Assembly: GCA_905116865.2 (NCBI GenBank)
Contig: CAJHNH020008563.1
Span: 125,216 to 189,215 of the forward strand
Source of the DNA: Candidula unifasciata
Taxonomy: Eukaryota; Mollusca; Gastropoda; Stylommatophora; Geomitridae
DNA: 64,000 nucleotides
Direction of reading: 5' to 3'
Shown here: piece after piece, positions 1 to 10,400 of the stretch
Numbering within the stretch: the stretch's first letter is position 1
How the letters are laid out: every line of letters starts with the position of its first letter
Position numbers and translations under genes: made by a program
The notes under the pieces: generated by a model
Database searches by the model: none
Seen by the model: the letters and a program-made list of their open reading frames with translations, nothing else
Told to the model about the DNA's origin: nothing

Positions 1-690
1 TCCCGGTGTTCTGCGTGACCTGTCTCGCAGATGCCCAATTACATTAGGCTGATGTGCAGCGCACTGGAAAGTAGTGGCTGGTCTATGGTACCTTGTGCAG
101 ATTGTTTGTTTGACCAGAATCCAACATGGAAGGTGGTCGCTTCCATGATGCCCCAGTACGCCTCACTGGCAGAGTGCACTTATACTGGGAGAGACCAGCG
201 TGAGATTAAGGGCACTGTCAGTATCACCTTCTCTGTCAGGGATTCTGGTGGGTCTGCCATCATTCAAGCAGATTAAATCCGTGTCTGTTAGTGCTTCCTC
301 CAATGCCTCGCCTTGCTTATTGACAGTCGGATTGCCCCATAGACGACTTGTGGCGATGAAGTCCCCACACATAAAGATGTCAGTGGTTATCTGATCGCAC
401 ATGTTACTTAATATTGTCCACTTTTCTTTGTCAACTTATCATTACAGGCATAGAGGTTGATTAGAGTGAAAGGTTTACTCCCGTCTACCTTTACGGCCTG
501 GACCTGAATGTCGCTGTTGTTCCATGCACTCGTGTCTACAACTGAGGATGTTATTCCGCGCCTGACCAGGATCGCTCGGCCTAGGTGTTTGCTGTTGTAG
601 TACGTTTGGAAGCCTGAGACATTCAGCGATTCTTCTGTATTCAGCCGGGTCTCCTGAAGTGCGATTACATCAGCATCATTGTGTTTTCGT
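1..690 (-). mobile_element. LINE fragment, AP-endonuclease domain (family A relative)
   Basis: The minus strand reads as the AP-like endonuclease of a non-LTR retrotransposon with several frame breaks. Motifs in order are DADVIALQETRLN (near 650-690), a GFQTYYN-like block (near 600), MCGDF (near 365), LICLNDG and LVSPSIS (near 180-290) and GHHGSDHLPC (near 100-140). They align with the endonuclease of the full LINE at 853-4612. No intact frame survives, so this is a dead copy. It runs off the left edge of the window. Confidence 0.8.
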
Positions 691-852
691 CAATCAGTGT
701 TCTGACTAAAATGTCAACAGTACCAGGAATCTGCTCTCTACAGCTTCCACCAAGTGTGATATAGACTGTAATATTAATGTCTGGAGGAGGTGGCATAATT
801 ATCCATTCATTTCCAAAATTAATGTCAGTAAGGCGGCAAACATGTTCGATGG
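690..852 (-). mobile_element. Older family A LINE copy, piece left of the young insertion
   Basis: The minus strand translates to a stretch colinear with the linker between the RT thumb and RNase H of the 853-4612 element (LTDINFGNEW, then GGSCREQIPGTVDILV, against LTDIIPGAEW and RRCREENPVAVNAEV). It continues directly into the piece starting at 4625 once the inserted LINE and one copy of the duplicated 12-14 bp are removed. The last bases (839-852) are the left target-site duplication. Confidence 0.75.
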
Positions 853-3800
853 ACTTCCGGTGTAAACAGCCACAATGGCGGTACGCTTTTTCGTCCGTTG
901 AGGCGAATGGAGCAAATTAACTATTTTCGCTCACGTATAATGTGAAAGTTTCATCGGAATGGGGCCTGAACCGTGCAATGGAGTACATGCACGTGAGTTC
1001 AGACTTCCCTCAGGGTGTATTCAACGTCCCATGGCGACTATTCACCAATTCAAAACAACCCGTAGACGAACAAGGAGAACGCGAACAGGCAAGCATGGTG
1101 GCGCCTGCAGGAAGCGACTGAAATGTGAGAGACTCAGCTTAAAATATGTTCGCGTTCTCTACTGGAACTGCGCTTCGTTCAGCCAACGCCGACCCATTTT
1201 TGAGAAGCTCCTCTACAGCAACGACATTGTTGTCCTACAGGAAACACACCTCGGTGACGAGATCGTTAAAATTGCGGGCTTCCAATCCTTCTACAATAGA
1301 CGGCATCTCGGACAGATCATTCTTGTTCGTGACAACATACCGGTGTCTGAGGTGGACATGTCTGAGTGGGATAATGACGACCTACAAGTACACGCAGTCA
1401 GAGTGTTGGGCCCGGCCCAGTTTGTGATTGTCAATGTGTACGCCTGCAATGGAAAGGTGGATACAGCGAAATGGCAGAGTTTGCTCCAGACGGAGGAAAA
1501 GAAAGTCCTTTACTGCGGAGATTTCAACGCCAGAGGAAACCAGTGGGGCAATGTAATCACCAATAAACAGAGGGAAGACCTGGAGGATGCCCTAGTGTCT
1601 GCTGATCTAGTATGCTTGAACAACGGAAAGGTTACCCGAATGGCAACCCGACAAGGGGATTCTGACAGCGTAATTGACCTGGCCCTAGTGTCTCCCTCCA
1701 TTGCATCAGGATGCAGGTGGAGCACACTGGGATACCATGACAGTGATCACTTTCCTTGCGTCGTCCTGGTGGAGAAGAGCAACAACAAAGGTCATGTAAC
1801 CAATGTGCCTGCTTTTCTATATGACCGTACAGGGCAAGATGCCATTAGCAAAATCAGACGACGTAAAACAAGAGCAGATCGCAGACGGCGGGAGAGATGG
1901 GCCCAGCCACCATGGTGGAATGAAGTAGTCAACATGGCGTGGCTAGAAAAAAGGAACGCTGTCAAGGCATGGCAAAAGGCAAGGAAGATTGATCCGTCAC
2001 TTTCTGAACGCCTGATCAGTCTAAAAGTTGAGGTTAACAAGCGAACAGTGGCTTTCAAGTTAATTGCCAAAGAAGCCAAGACAGCGAAATGGAACGAATT
2101 CTGCAAGAGCGTTTGCTCCGAGGGATCTCTTGTGACATTCTGGCGCCTTCAACGGAGCATGCACGGCGCCGCACGACCAAGGGGTATCCCTGATTTTCAG
2201 GGTACAGACCTGATATGGTAGAGAACTGATGCTGATAAAGGAAAAATCCTTCTTGCGCGCTACTTGGAGCAAACTGACCAAAAAGACGAAGCTGCAAGAA
2301 TAGGGGTTAAGATGAAACTGTCGATGCTGTGCGAGAACACTGAGCTAGGCACTGATTTCACAATCACTGCAGACACCTTAAGAACTTGCCTCAAGAAATC
2401 GCGCAGCACTGCTCCAGGCCCTGACGGCATCCGATACAATGACATGCTGATGATGTCGAATGCTGATTTGAAAAGCGTGGCAAAGGAATTCAATATCAGC
2501 ATCCAGAGTGGCCAGATACAAGAGGAATGGCTCCATAGTTATTTGTTCCCACTACCAAAGCCTAATAAAGACCACTCAAAGATCTGCGGCTACAGAATCA
2601 TCTCGATGCAGAATACTGTTGGCAAACTTTTGGAAAAAATTGTCGCACAAAGATTGACCACCTACTTGGAACTACATGATAAGTTCCCATCAACACTTGG
2701 AGGGTACAGGTTGAAGAAAGAGACATGGTTCAATGCTGCTGTTTTCGCCTACGATGTGTACGAGGGATTTCAGATTAAAGAAGAGACATGTGCGGCAGTG
2801 TTGGACTTAGAAGATGCCTACAATAAAGTACCATACGAATATTTAATGCAATTACTGCTTAAACTAGAAGTCAACCCTATTCTGATCCGCTGGATTGCTG
2901 CGGTCCTGTTCCAGAGAAAGATTGTACTAAGATGTGGTAGCTGGTCCTCAGAACCGCAAACGATATGTCCAGGCTTGCCACAGGGATCACCGCTATCACC
3001 AGTCTTATTCAACGTTTATACGGTGATGATCACTGAGCAGCAGTTGAATGGAAAGGGAAGGACTTTGTCATTTGCTGATGACATTTTGATTTATCGACGA
3101 GGGCGTGATAGACAGGAGATCGCCAGCACAATGCACAAAGAACTCGATCGAATTGCCGCCTGGTGTGATGGTTCCAATGCCTATGTCAATCCTTCGAAGG
3201 CATCAGTGTCATGGTTCTCTTTGAACAATCACATTGTCAAGTCGGACTTACCAGAAGTGAAAATGCGTGATAATATATTGATCAGAACCAACGTTATGAC
3301 GTTTCTCGGGGTGAGGTTCGATCGCAGCTTGTCATTCAGGGAACACGTTGACCATGTGATAACAAAAGCACGCAAAGGTCTATCTGCAATGAGGATTATG
3401 GCTGCTTCCAATATCGAGCAAAGACTACTAATACTTCTATTCTACGGTCTGGTCCTTTCACCCATTGAATACGCTCTGGCCATCCTCACTGTCAGTGCTA
3501 CCCAGATTGAAAGACTCGAAAAGGTGCAAAATGAAGCCATGCGCATTATTTTGGGATGTACAAGAGACACATCCTGTGAAGCAATGAGGTATCTACTTGA
3601 CTTTCCAACAATGAACCAAAGGATCAGGATGTGGAGGGCTCGGGCATACCTCAAAATATGTGCTGATAAGAAACACCCACTGCATCAAGTGCTTTTTAGT
3701 GAAAAGGGCGACAGACTGAAGAGGGGAAAATCGTGGCTAGGTCGGGCAGAAGATGTTATTAGGCAAATATGCAGCCTAACCGACATCATACCTGGTGCAG

Positions 3801-4612
3801 AATGGATACCTGTGCCTCAGGCGTTTATTTGTACATTTTCCTGTATTGTCACACTCAACAGGCGATGTAGAGAAGAGAATCCTGTTGCTGTTAATGCAGA
3901 GGTCAACGCTCTCATCGGTGAAAATTCAGACGAAGCAGATGCACTAATCTATACAGACGGATCCGTTATACGCCAAAGAAGAAGCGCATGGGCATTTACA
4001 GCACGCTCAGCGGGCAGAACAGTCAAAGAAGCCAACGGTGCCTTCTCCATGACAACCAGCAGCATGACGATGGAGGTGATGGCAGTGACGCAAGCGTTTG
4101 CCTGGCTTGAAACACAAAAATACACCCGCATATGTATACTCAGTGATTCAATGAGTATGATCCGGAGGGTTCAGGCAGGTTCAGTGCGAAGACAATGGCT
4201 TGAATCATTACAGAAGTCCACTGTGCGTGGAGTCACCTTTATTTTTGTTCCGGGACACGCAGGCGTCGATGGAAATGAAAGAGCTGACAGGTTGGCTGGA
4301 TCCGCTATCACTACCGACGGTCGGCCTATGGATCATGCTGATATTATCAATGCCCTCAGAGAAATGGGAAGGATAGAGGACTTTGGTGGCAGTGAATCCA
4401 CATCACTCGCCAGAATGGCAGACTTGGGAATTAAGATCGGCACAGCAAAAAACGAGACGCACACCGGACACGTCAGAAGACTTGTTAATCAACATAGAAC
4501 TGGTACTATTAGCCATCAGACGTTGGGGTTCATACTGAGGGGAGGATCTGAGCACCTATGGACATGTCCGGAGTGCAATGACGATAACCCAACTAACTAA
4601 CTAACTAACTAA
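853..4612 (+). mobile_element. Full-length APE-RT-RNase H LINE (family A) with target-site duplication
   Basis: A complete non-LTR retrotransposon copy. It starts at an ACTTCCGG motif, has a short 5' UTR, one long coding region (959-4600) and a 3' tail of CTAA-type tetranucleotide repeats (about 4589-4612). A 12-14 bp target-site duplication, CATGTTCGATGG plus AA, lies at 839-852 and 4611-4624. Domain order (endonuclease, reverse transcriptase, RNase H) and a non-poly(A) tail fit I-group LINEs; I cannot assign the clade. No separate gag-like ORF1 is visible before the endonuclease, so either the family lacks one or it is unrecognisable. The exact duplication and single coding lesion suggest a young copy. 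Confidence 0.9.
959..4600 (+). pseudogene. LINE polyprotein (endonuclease, RT, RNase H) with one in-frame TAG
   Basis: Continuous frame of 1,213 codons broken only by a TAG at 2219-2221 (codon 421). A basic N-terminus (about residues 30-60, Arg-rich) precedes the AP-endonuclease (about 65-275: LYWNCASF, VVLQETHL, YCGDFNARGNQWG, DSVIDLALVSPS, YHDSDHFPC). The reverse transcriptase follows (STAPGPDGI, FPLPKPNKD, AAVLDLEDAYNKV, GLPQGSPLSPVLFNVY, FADDILIY with the two catalytic Asp, then TFLGVRFD). RNase H comes last (IYTDGSV, MEVMAV, LSDSMSM, VPGHAGVDGNERADRLA), with its Asp, Glu and Asp residues present. A Cys-rich motif (WTCPEC) ends the protein. A single substitution probably killed the copy; programmed readthrough is possible but unsupported. 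Confidence 0.9.
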
Positions 4613-5258
4613 CATGTTCGATGGCATCCTCAGCCCGATCCATCCAGGATTTGCCTCGTTTGAGTCTACTCTTTTTTTTGCTTAAATAATTCCTCATAAA
4701 GTGGGTGTCGATGGTCTGACTAAGTTTTGAGGAAAGCAACAGCCATGGATAGCTTGATTCTGTTTTCCATTGTTAGGAAATCCAAGAGGTATCGCATGGA
4801 TTTACAGGAGGTGTCTCTAGTGCATCTAAGAATAATACGCATTGCCTCGTTTTCAGTTTTTTTTTTTTAGTCTGTCTATCTATGTGGTGCTGATTGTTAT
4901 GATGGCCAAGGCATATTTAATGGTGGAGAGAACTAATAAACGATACAACATTACAAGTAGCCGTTGCTCAAAATTGGCAGCTCCTATAACTTTTATTGAG
5001 AGACCTTTCTTGGCTTTGGTTATAATGTGGTCTACGTGTGTTTTTTTTTAAATGGTAAGCATCTGTAAAATGTTATACCCAGGTATTTCATGGAATCAGA
5101 TCTCTCCACGTCAGTGTCACAGAGTTTTACTATCGGCATTGGTGTTTTCGAAAGGTGATTATTTAATGAGAACCAAGGGACTTTCGCTTTTGAGGGATTA
5201 ATTGTTGCCCATGAGGTGGTGCACCAGGATGATATGTGGCATTGGCCAGAACCAAGGA
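4613..5258 (-). mobile_element. Older family A LINE copy, RT thumb piece right of the young insertion
   Basis: Minus-strand translation gives blocks matching the RT thumb and connection region of family A: RLKRGKSWMDRAEDAIEH (4625-4680), ILRCTRDT-like (about 4820), YALAIITIS (about 4880-4910), EQRLLVML and HVDHIITKAKKGLS (about 4960-5035). There are frameshifts and expanded T runs. It was the target of the 853-4612 insertion; 4613-4624 is the right duplication. Its 5' part (palm, endonuclease) is missing. Confidence 0.75.
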
Positions 5259-5309
5259 AGCTATCACATACAGGTGAATTTGATTAGCTAAGCACATTGT
5301 AACAATAAG

Positions 5310-5640
5310 GCTTATGAACATCATTGTCTTACCAACACAGAGCCAGACTTGGACATTATCAGAGGCTTACCTATGTAAAATTAACACTTGTGAAATGAGC
5401 TGCCTCTGAAAAGCAGCCAACTTAACCATCCGAGACAAAGTTAGAAATGATGCTATCAGACAGACTGTAGGAACAACACCATGTAGCAAATTCTTTGAGA
5501 AACAGAAGATCAAATGGTTTGGTCATTTAGTAAGAATGCAGACAGAATAACTACCAACGCAGGCGCTAAGCATGTAAAGATCTGAAGGGAAAGCAAGAGG
5601 CCGCCCTAGGAGAACATATATTGATCACATTGATTGATTG
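5310..5640 (+). mobile_element. LINE 3' fragment (RTE/CR1-type C-terminus)
   Basis: The + strand reads VLPTQSQTWTLSEAY, then RDKVRNDAIRQTVGT, KIKWFGHLVRMQTE and GKARGRPRRTYIDHI, the usual C-terminal blocks of endonuclease-RT LINEs of the RTE type (Tyr/Trp-rich QTW block, KWFGHLVRM, GRPR). In-frame stops occur. The start is 5'-truncated and the end abuts the next element near 5640-5690. Confidence 0.7.
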
Positions 5641-5689
5641 GCACCTTTCCGTCCTTTCATGTGATAGTGTTATGTTGCGCTGTGAGTAG

Positions 5690-6048
5690 GCATGGACTCA
5701 CAGCCCATGGCGATGGCGAGTGTGAATAGCAAGACCAGCCGGCATTAAGAAAAGTCTTCCACAATGATAGAATGGGATTTCAGGAGCATTGTTGTGAACT
5801 TTTGTGTTTAGTCTGTATCTTCTCAGACGCTCAGCTCTCATCCTTTCTGCAATAATTTCACCCTTCATTCTCATTCTCCTCCTGATGTGCCCCCCCCCCC
5901 CACACAACAGGACCCATGGCATTTTGTTCACACGAGTCCTTCTCAATACCTGTATCACTTATGTCCCGCTTGCACACCTCTTTATATCGCAGTAGAGGTC
6001 GGCCTGTAATAGAATCAGATGCAAGGACGAGACAGAGACATGTCAAGA
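5690..6048 (-). mobile_element. LINE C-terminal fragment with zinc-finger tail
   Basis: Minus strand. From 6045 leftward it reads GRPLLRYKEVCKRDISDTGI, EEIIAERMRAERLRRYR-like basic text, then a CXXCG-type finger remnant ending AGLAIHTRHRH (about 5700-5760). This order (GRPxLRxKDVCKRD, basic helix, single C2H2 finger) is the conserved C-terminus of a LINE group common in invertebrates and fish. A 14-C run at 5889-5902 breaks the frame. It abuts the Penelope-like piece at 6049. Confidence 0.7.
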
Positions 6049-6550
6049 TCAATTTAGGTCCATCATTGGTGGAGTTACGTTTGGTAGGAAAAGCATCTCT
6101 CCTGGTGATTGCTAAAACTTTGTTTAAAGCCCCTTGTAGAATGTGTTCCGGATAGAAACGGGCACGGAAGAATTCAAGAAGTTCAACTGATTTATCAAAG
6201 AAGTCAGAATCATCAGAGCACAACCTGCGCAATCGAAGGAGCTGTGAATATGGAATAGAATTTTTACACGGTAGTGGGTGAGAAGACGTATAGAGGAGAT
6301 AACTGTGAGAATCCGTAGGTTTGTAGTAGGCTGTGGTTTTCAGACACGGAAAATCGATGCTAATCGTTATGTCAAGAAAGTTAACTGAAGTGGTGGAGAT
6401 CAGTGAGGTGAATTTGATAGCCGGATTGAAATTGTTGATGTAAGTAATAAATTGGTCAAGCTCAACCATGGACATTTCGGTGATACCAACGCCATCATCT
6501 ATGTATCTCCTTTACACCTCCGGAAACTTGCCCGGGTTTATCAGTTTATC
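6049..6550 (-). mobile_element. Penelope-like element, RT fragment (inverted arm)
   Basis: Minus strand encodes the core and end of a Penelope-type reverse transcriptase: RRYIDDGVGIT (the YIDD catalytic box, about 6495-6515), VELDQFITYINNFNP, VNFLDITI, YYKPTDSHSYLLYTSSHP, SIPYSQLLRLRRLCSDD, ELLEFFRARFYP and STNDGPKLILT. These are hallmark blocks of Penelope-like RTs (FLDI, KPTDSH, IPYSQ, LRRLC). It stops at a 33-bp sequence (about 6047-6080) that recurs on the opposite strand at 6570-6602, where the other arm starts. The element is therefore split into two inverted arms. Confidence 0.85.
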
Positions 6551-6559
6551 ATACTTTCA

Positions 6560-7560
6560 AATTCACCTCACTCCACCAATGATGGACCTAAATTGATCTT
6601 GACTTTTCACCCTCACAATGTGGTTCCAAAGTATTCTTTCGTCATTTGGACATCCTCCGCTCAGATCCGGACACCAAGATTATCTTTAGTGAGAAACCTA
6701 GATTAGTTTACAGACGAGATCGCAACCTTAAAGACATACTTGTCCGAAGCCGACTCCCACCGATCCACACAGCACTTCCTTTTGGGACTACTCAGTGCTC
6801 ACGTAGCACCTGCAAGACATGTCCTTTCGTTGTCCAGACTTCTTCGGTCAGTTTCCCTGATGGTTCTTTTCAAATTAGGGAACCTTTTACTTGCGAATCC
6901 CGCAACGTAATTTATGCAATTATCTGCAAACGATGCAGCAAGGCATACATTGGGGAGACTGGCAGGAAGCTAGCTGATCGTTTCCGGGAACACCTCTCCG
7001 ATATCGACAAGAAGACACTCAAACCAATCCCTCTTCATTTTAATAGCCCTGACCACAGCGGTAAAGATGACATATCTGTCACAGCATTAAAATCTTGCTC
7101 TGGCGATCATACTACCCGCCTCGCTTTGGAAAATCGCCTTATCCACAGCCTTGGCGTTCTTAGTCCAAGAGGTATCAATATCCAACATACCTTCATCTAA
7201 ATAGTTCTAATCTTATCACATTTTAAATGTTAATTTTTTTTTGTTAAATTTTTTTTTCTCCATTTCATATTATTACCTTATTCTATTTCTTATCAGTATC
7301 ATTTATGTATCATTAACACTTGCATTTCTTTTATTCCCGGTATTGTGACTATATTTTTTAGCCATCGTTTATTTTATTTTATTTCATTTATTCCGCATCA
7401 CATTTTTTTAAACGTCGCTCACGTCACCCCTTAGAGATCTACATACTCTCCACTCCTCGTTTGTGTCTTTCACTTGTGTTTGAAAAAGGCTGCCTGGCCG
7501 AAACGTTACGTTGTGTTGTTTTGTGCACGTTTTCCTCTTTCCCATTTTGTTGAGCTTTTT
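6560..7560 (+). mobile_element. Penelope-like element, C-terminal arm and 3' end
   Basis: The + strand picks up the element from STNDGPKLILT and continues through the linker, the GIY-YIG endonuclease and a 3' UTR to about 7560. The 3' region carries a short GGCTGCC-TGGCCGAAACG motif (about 7487-7506), followed by TTGTGTTGTTTTGTGCAC. Related sequences recur at 10035-10110 and near 19960-20060, so this looks like a conserved element end. The UTR is otherwise T-rich with no coding sign. Confidence 0.8.
6646..7200 (+). pseudogene. Penelope-like C-terminal region with GIY-YIG endonuclease domain
   Basis: About 184 open codons covering the end of a Penelope-type polyprotein. First comes the post-RT segment (YRRDRNLKDILVRSRL), then a Cys-rich linker (CSRSTCKTCPFV), then the GIY-YIG nuclease: NVIYAIICKRCSKAYIGETG, RFREHLSDI, HFN, and LALENRLIHSLG carrying the conserved Glu-Asn pair. 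In active relatives this nuclease nicks target DNA for insertion. The stop at 7198-7200 looks natural. The RT is on the other strand (6049-6550), so the first Met here is not a real start and no functional protein can be made from this locus. Confidence 0.85.
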
Positions 7561-9060
7561 AGTCAAATTTCTCTGGAATTCATTGTATTAGCTTGACTGC
7601 AGTCACCCCCATAGTTTCGTCGTTTAAAGTAAAGGCAAAGGGTTTGCAATATTTGATTTGATCAGTTTTATAGCTCCAGTTAGTAATGGAGTTATTAAGA
7701 AGGAGTTCTCTTTTGTATCATCAGTCAAAACAAAAAGACAAATTAAAGCGCAGCTGCATCTTCTTTTGTGAGGATATTAGCAAAACTGCTTAGTTGCATC
7801 ATGATCATCAGGTGCCTTGCTGACTGGCGTGGGCGATCTTGCTCAGTTGCATAGTGTGATTAAAGTCCCGTTTTCACAAGGACAGTATCGTTTTTATTTG
7901 TAAGTACGCCTAGATTCTGTGGCTTAGGCAATGCGAACAAGCTTTGTAATGCCGGGTTTTGATCTCAGCAGTGGACTATTTGTCTTGCGTTGGTTTCGAC
8001 AGTGGTACCCATAACTGACCAGTCAGAAGCAATGGCAAACTACTGAACGTAAAATTTGCCTAGAAACTCACAACAGCCACAAAATGCTGGGGTTGGTTCT
8101 GCGACGTCCTGTAAAGCATACGCAACTAGCTTAACTAGATTGTCCCGTCGATACTGAAAAAAAGGCCGTTGGGACAAGAAAGGGTTTCATATTGACGGCG
8201 ATATTCTTAGTACCGAGCAAAACGGTTAACAACTCATGGTTTCTGGATATTAAAAAAACAAACATTGACTGGACTGTTTGGGCCTACTTAAAAAACAACG
8301 AAACTGTCCCGGCGATATGGTCATCCTGTAGTTGTTTTAATAACTTTACGATAACTTTGTCTACTGAAAAAATGTATGGTGCTGATTTTGTATGGTGCTA
8401 CTTTCAGTGGACCATAGAAATTACCTTATTCTGGAGCTGTTATTATGAGTATTAATTTGCCATTATTAACTTTTGGCATTTTCTGGTATTTTCTAGATAG
8501 TGTTTGGCAGATTTTGTTAATTTTTATCTGGCAACCCTGATACTTTACAGTTACAACTTACAACACTTACAGCACTTTTGCCGGTCCAGAAAAATGGCTG
8601 CGCCCAACACGCCACATTGTCAGGTTTGAACATTTAGTTACTTTGTGAAGGTATCATAAACGTCTGACAAACACTCAGAATGTTAAGTGTATGGCAGTTT
8701 TACAAGGCTACAAGCAAGTGCAAAAAACCCCCACAGCATGATGATGCAATTTCAATATTTTTTTAGAACGAATTCAATGACTATGAAGATCGGACTAACG
8801 GCCAACTCAACTCACTGGCTGATTGTTCTGATGAATCAAGACACACCGGATTTTAAAAGAAAAACAAATGTGACTGAATCACTAAGGAAAAACTACTGCT
8901 CAGTCTTATATGTCGCCAGGCAGCAAGTCCCTAAAAAAATACCACTCTCGCCTGAAAACTCTTGGACCCATCTCATGTTACCTGCCCCATGAATATTAAT
9001 ATAATCATATAATGTTTTCATTTCCAAGAAGTTTCTTAACTGTCACTACTGTCTGTTTTA
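7561..9060. other. Stretch with no recognised gene
   Basis: Noncoding by eye. Short open frames at 8192-8455 and 8687-8992 have the composition of random AT-rich sequence, no recognisable motif and no splice context. Part of it may be very old repeat, but I could not match it to anything else in the window. Confidence 0.5.
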
Positions 9061-9069
9061 CTACTTTCT

Positions 9070-9245
9070 AGGGCGATATAGACAGGGGGCCTTTACGCGG
9101 CTGCTATAATGTGTGCCCGTTATTCCGAGGACAGCCGGATGTTTAATTCTGCTCCCCATAGAAAAACTCCATCACTTTACCGTGGGTCAAACTCATGTCT
9201 CTAACATAAGAGCCCCATGTTGTAACGGCTAGGCCAGCTGTTCCT
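9070..9245 (-). mobile_element. tRNA-derived SINE (possible)
   Basis: On the minus strand the head shows a pol III A-box-like TGGCCTAGCCG (about 9223-9233) and, some 40 nt downstream, a B-box-like GAGTTTGACCC (about 9183-9193), the spacing of a tRNA gene. A non-tRNA body follows leftward to about 9070. No mature tRNA cloverleaf can be completed, so it is read as a SINE rather than a tRNA gene. Confidence 0.5.
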
Positions 9246-9489
9246 CTGTCCTAACTAAAAGATCTGTTTTCAGATTTGTCTGCATGCTGGTCGACCCTTT
9301 TCTTCCAAGAACCATGTCAACTATTATTACTGTTCTTTCTAAACCACATCAGTCAGTGTATTTTGTTATAGTCTATGACTCACAGCTACTTTAAATATGG
9401 GCTAATAACTAGTCACATTAAATGTATATGAAATATACACAATTTATATTTATGTGTAAATGTAGTTCGTCCAGCCCAGGTGATAATGA

Positions 9490-10030
9490 CTGGCCCTTTC
9501 ATCCAATGGTAGCTGGATTAGGTTTTAAGAGTGTGCAGATGGCTGATAAGGCCAATTCTAGCACTGAAAGTTCTTGAGCACTGTGGACAGAGAATTGAGG
9601 TAGCATCTTGCTGGTGATTTGCTGCAGTGTTTTTCCTGGCGTATCTTTTCTGAATTACTGCAGCAGTTCTAGAAGCTTCCTGGGCCACAGCTCCTCAATA
9701 AAGAGAGGATCGCTTGGATGAACTGTCACAGGCAGCGACTTCCCAGGTTTTAGGATCAGTACAAAAGTCTTTCATTGAGGTCTTAAAGTTGTCCTTGAAA
9801 CTTTTCTTCTGTCCACATTGAGAGCATTTTCATTTTTGTAACTCACCATAGATTTACATTTTGACAGTCTATGGTCCGGCATGCGGACTATATGACCTGC
9901 CCAGTGAAGTTGTGATTGCTTTAGAATCGAGCAATTACTGGGCAGTCCAGCTCTGTTAAGGACTTCAGTGTTAGGGATTCTGTCTTGCCACTTTATGTTC
10001 AAGAAATTAATCCAGTTATCTGTGACTAAA
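9490..10030 (-). mobile_element. LINE 3' fragment with zinc-finger C-terminus
   Basis: Minus strand reads KWQDRIPNTEVLNRAGLPS, QLHWAGHIVRMPDHRLSK, KVSRTTLRPQ-like text and finally CPQCSRTFSARIGLISH near 9540-9600. These are the C-terminal blocks of a widespread LINE group: the LERAGL and WAGHVVRM boxes and a single C2H2 finger. Frameshifts and stops are present. The 5' part is absent. Confidence 0.8.
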
Positions 10031-10245
10031 AAAACCTAATGAAATGGGGAAGCAGAACAATGTGCACAATACAACACAAATCAATGTTTCAGCCAGGGCC
10101 TTTCTTGACATGAACTGAACTACACAACAGTAACAAAGGGGAGAGTATTCCAACCACCAAAAGGTCATATGACCCCTGACTAGATGGCTGAACTATTTTA
10201 ATTTGTCTGTAAATATAATTGAGACATATTCTTATTCCAACTTCT
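10030..10245 (-). mobile_element. Isolated Penelope-like 3' end
   Basis: Read on the minus strand, 10110 to 10035 gives GAAAGGCCCTGGCTGAAAC followed by TGTGTTGTATTGTGCAC and CTTCCCCATTTC. This lines up block by block with the 3' UTR of the Penelope-like arm at 7485-7555. No coding part is attached, so it is a severely truncated copy or a different subfamily. Its left and right limits are approximate. Confidence 0.6.
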
Positions 10246-10400
10246 AATGCTGGTATTGGTAGCCCTGTCCCTTCTTGTGTTGTTAGTGACTTTGCAGAGA
10301 CATCACAGGTAGTTATTTTATGTTCTAGTGTCTTATACATTGTCCATGTTTGGCACTGAAAGCCTAAAGTAGGGATGAAGATACCATTAATCATTTACTG
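10246..10400 (-). mobile_element. LINE C-terminal scrap
   Basis: Minus strand encodes IFIPTLGFQCQTWTMYKTLEHKITTCDV, matching the conserved LPTLLYGSQTW...KxLEKKITTCEM segment found in RTE-type LINEs. Only about 50 codons remain, flanked by the Penelope-like 3' end on the left. Confidence 0.6.

Noticed and set aside
2219..2221. TAG as a programmed readthrough or recoding site in the LINE
   Set aside because: No supporting stem or context is evident, and the related copy at 51808 does not cover it; a point mutation is simpler.
5804..6155. Small + strand frames over the Penelope-like RT
   Set aside because: Shadows of the minus-strand RT and LINE tail, which carry the recognisable motifs.
8192..8992. 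Two open frames of 87 and 101 codons
   Set aside because: AT-rich, no motif, no neighbouring exon signals; chance frames.
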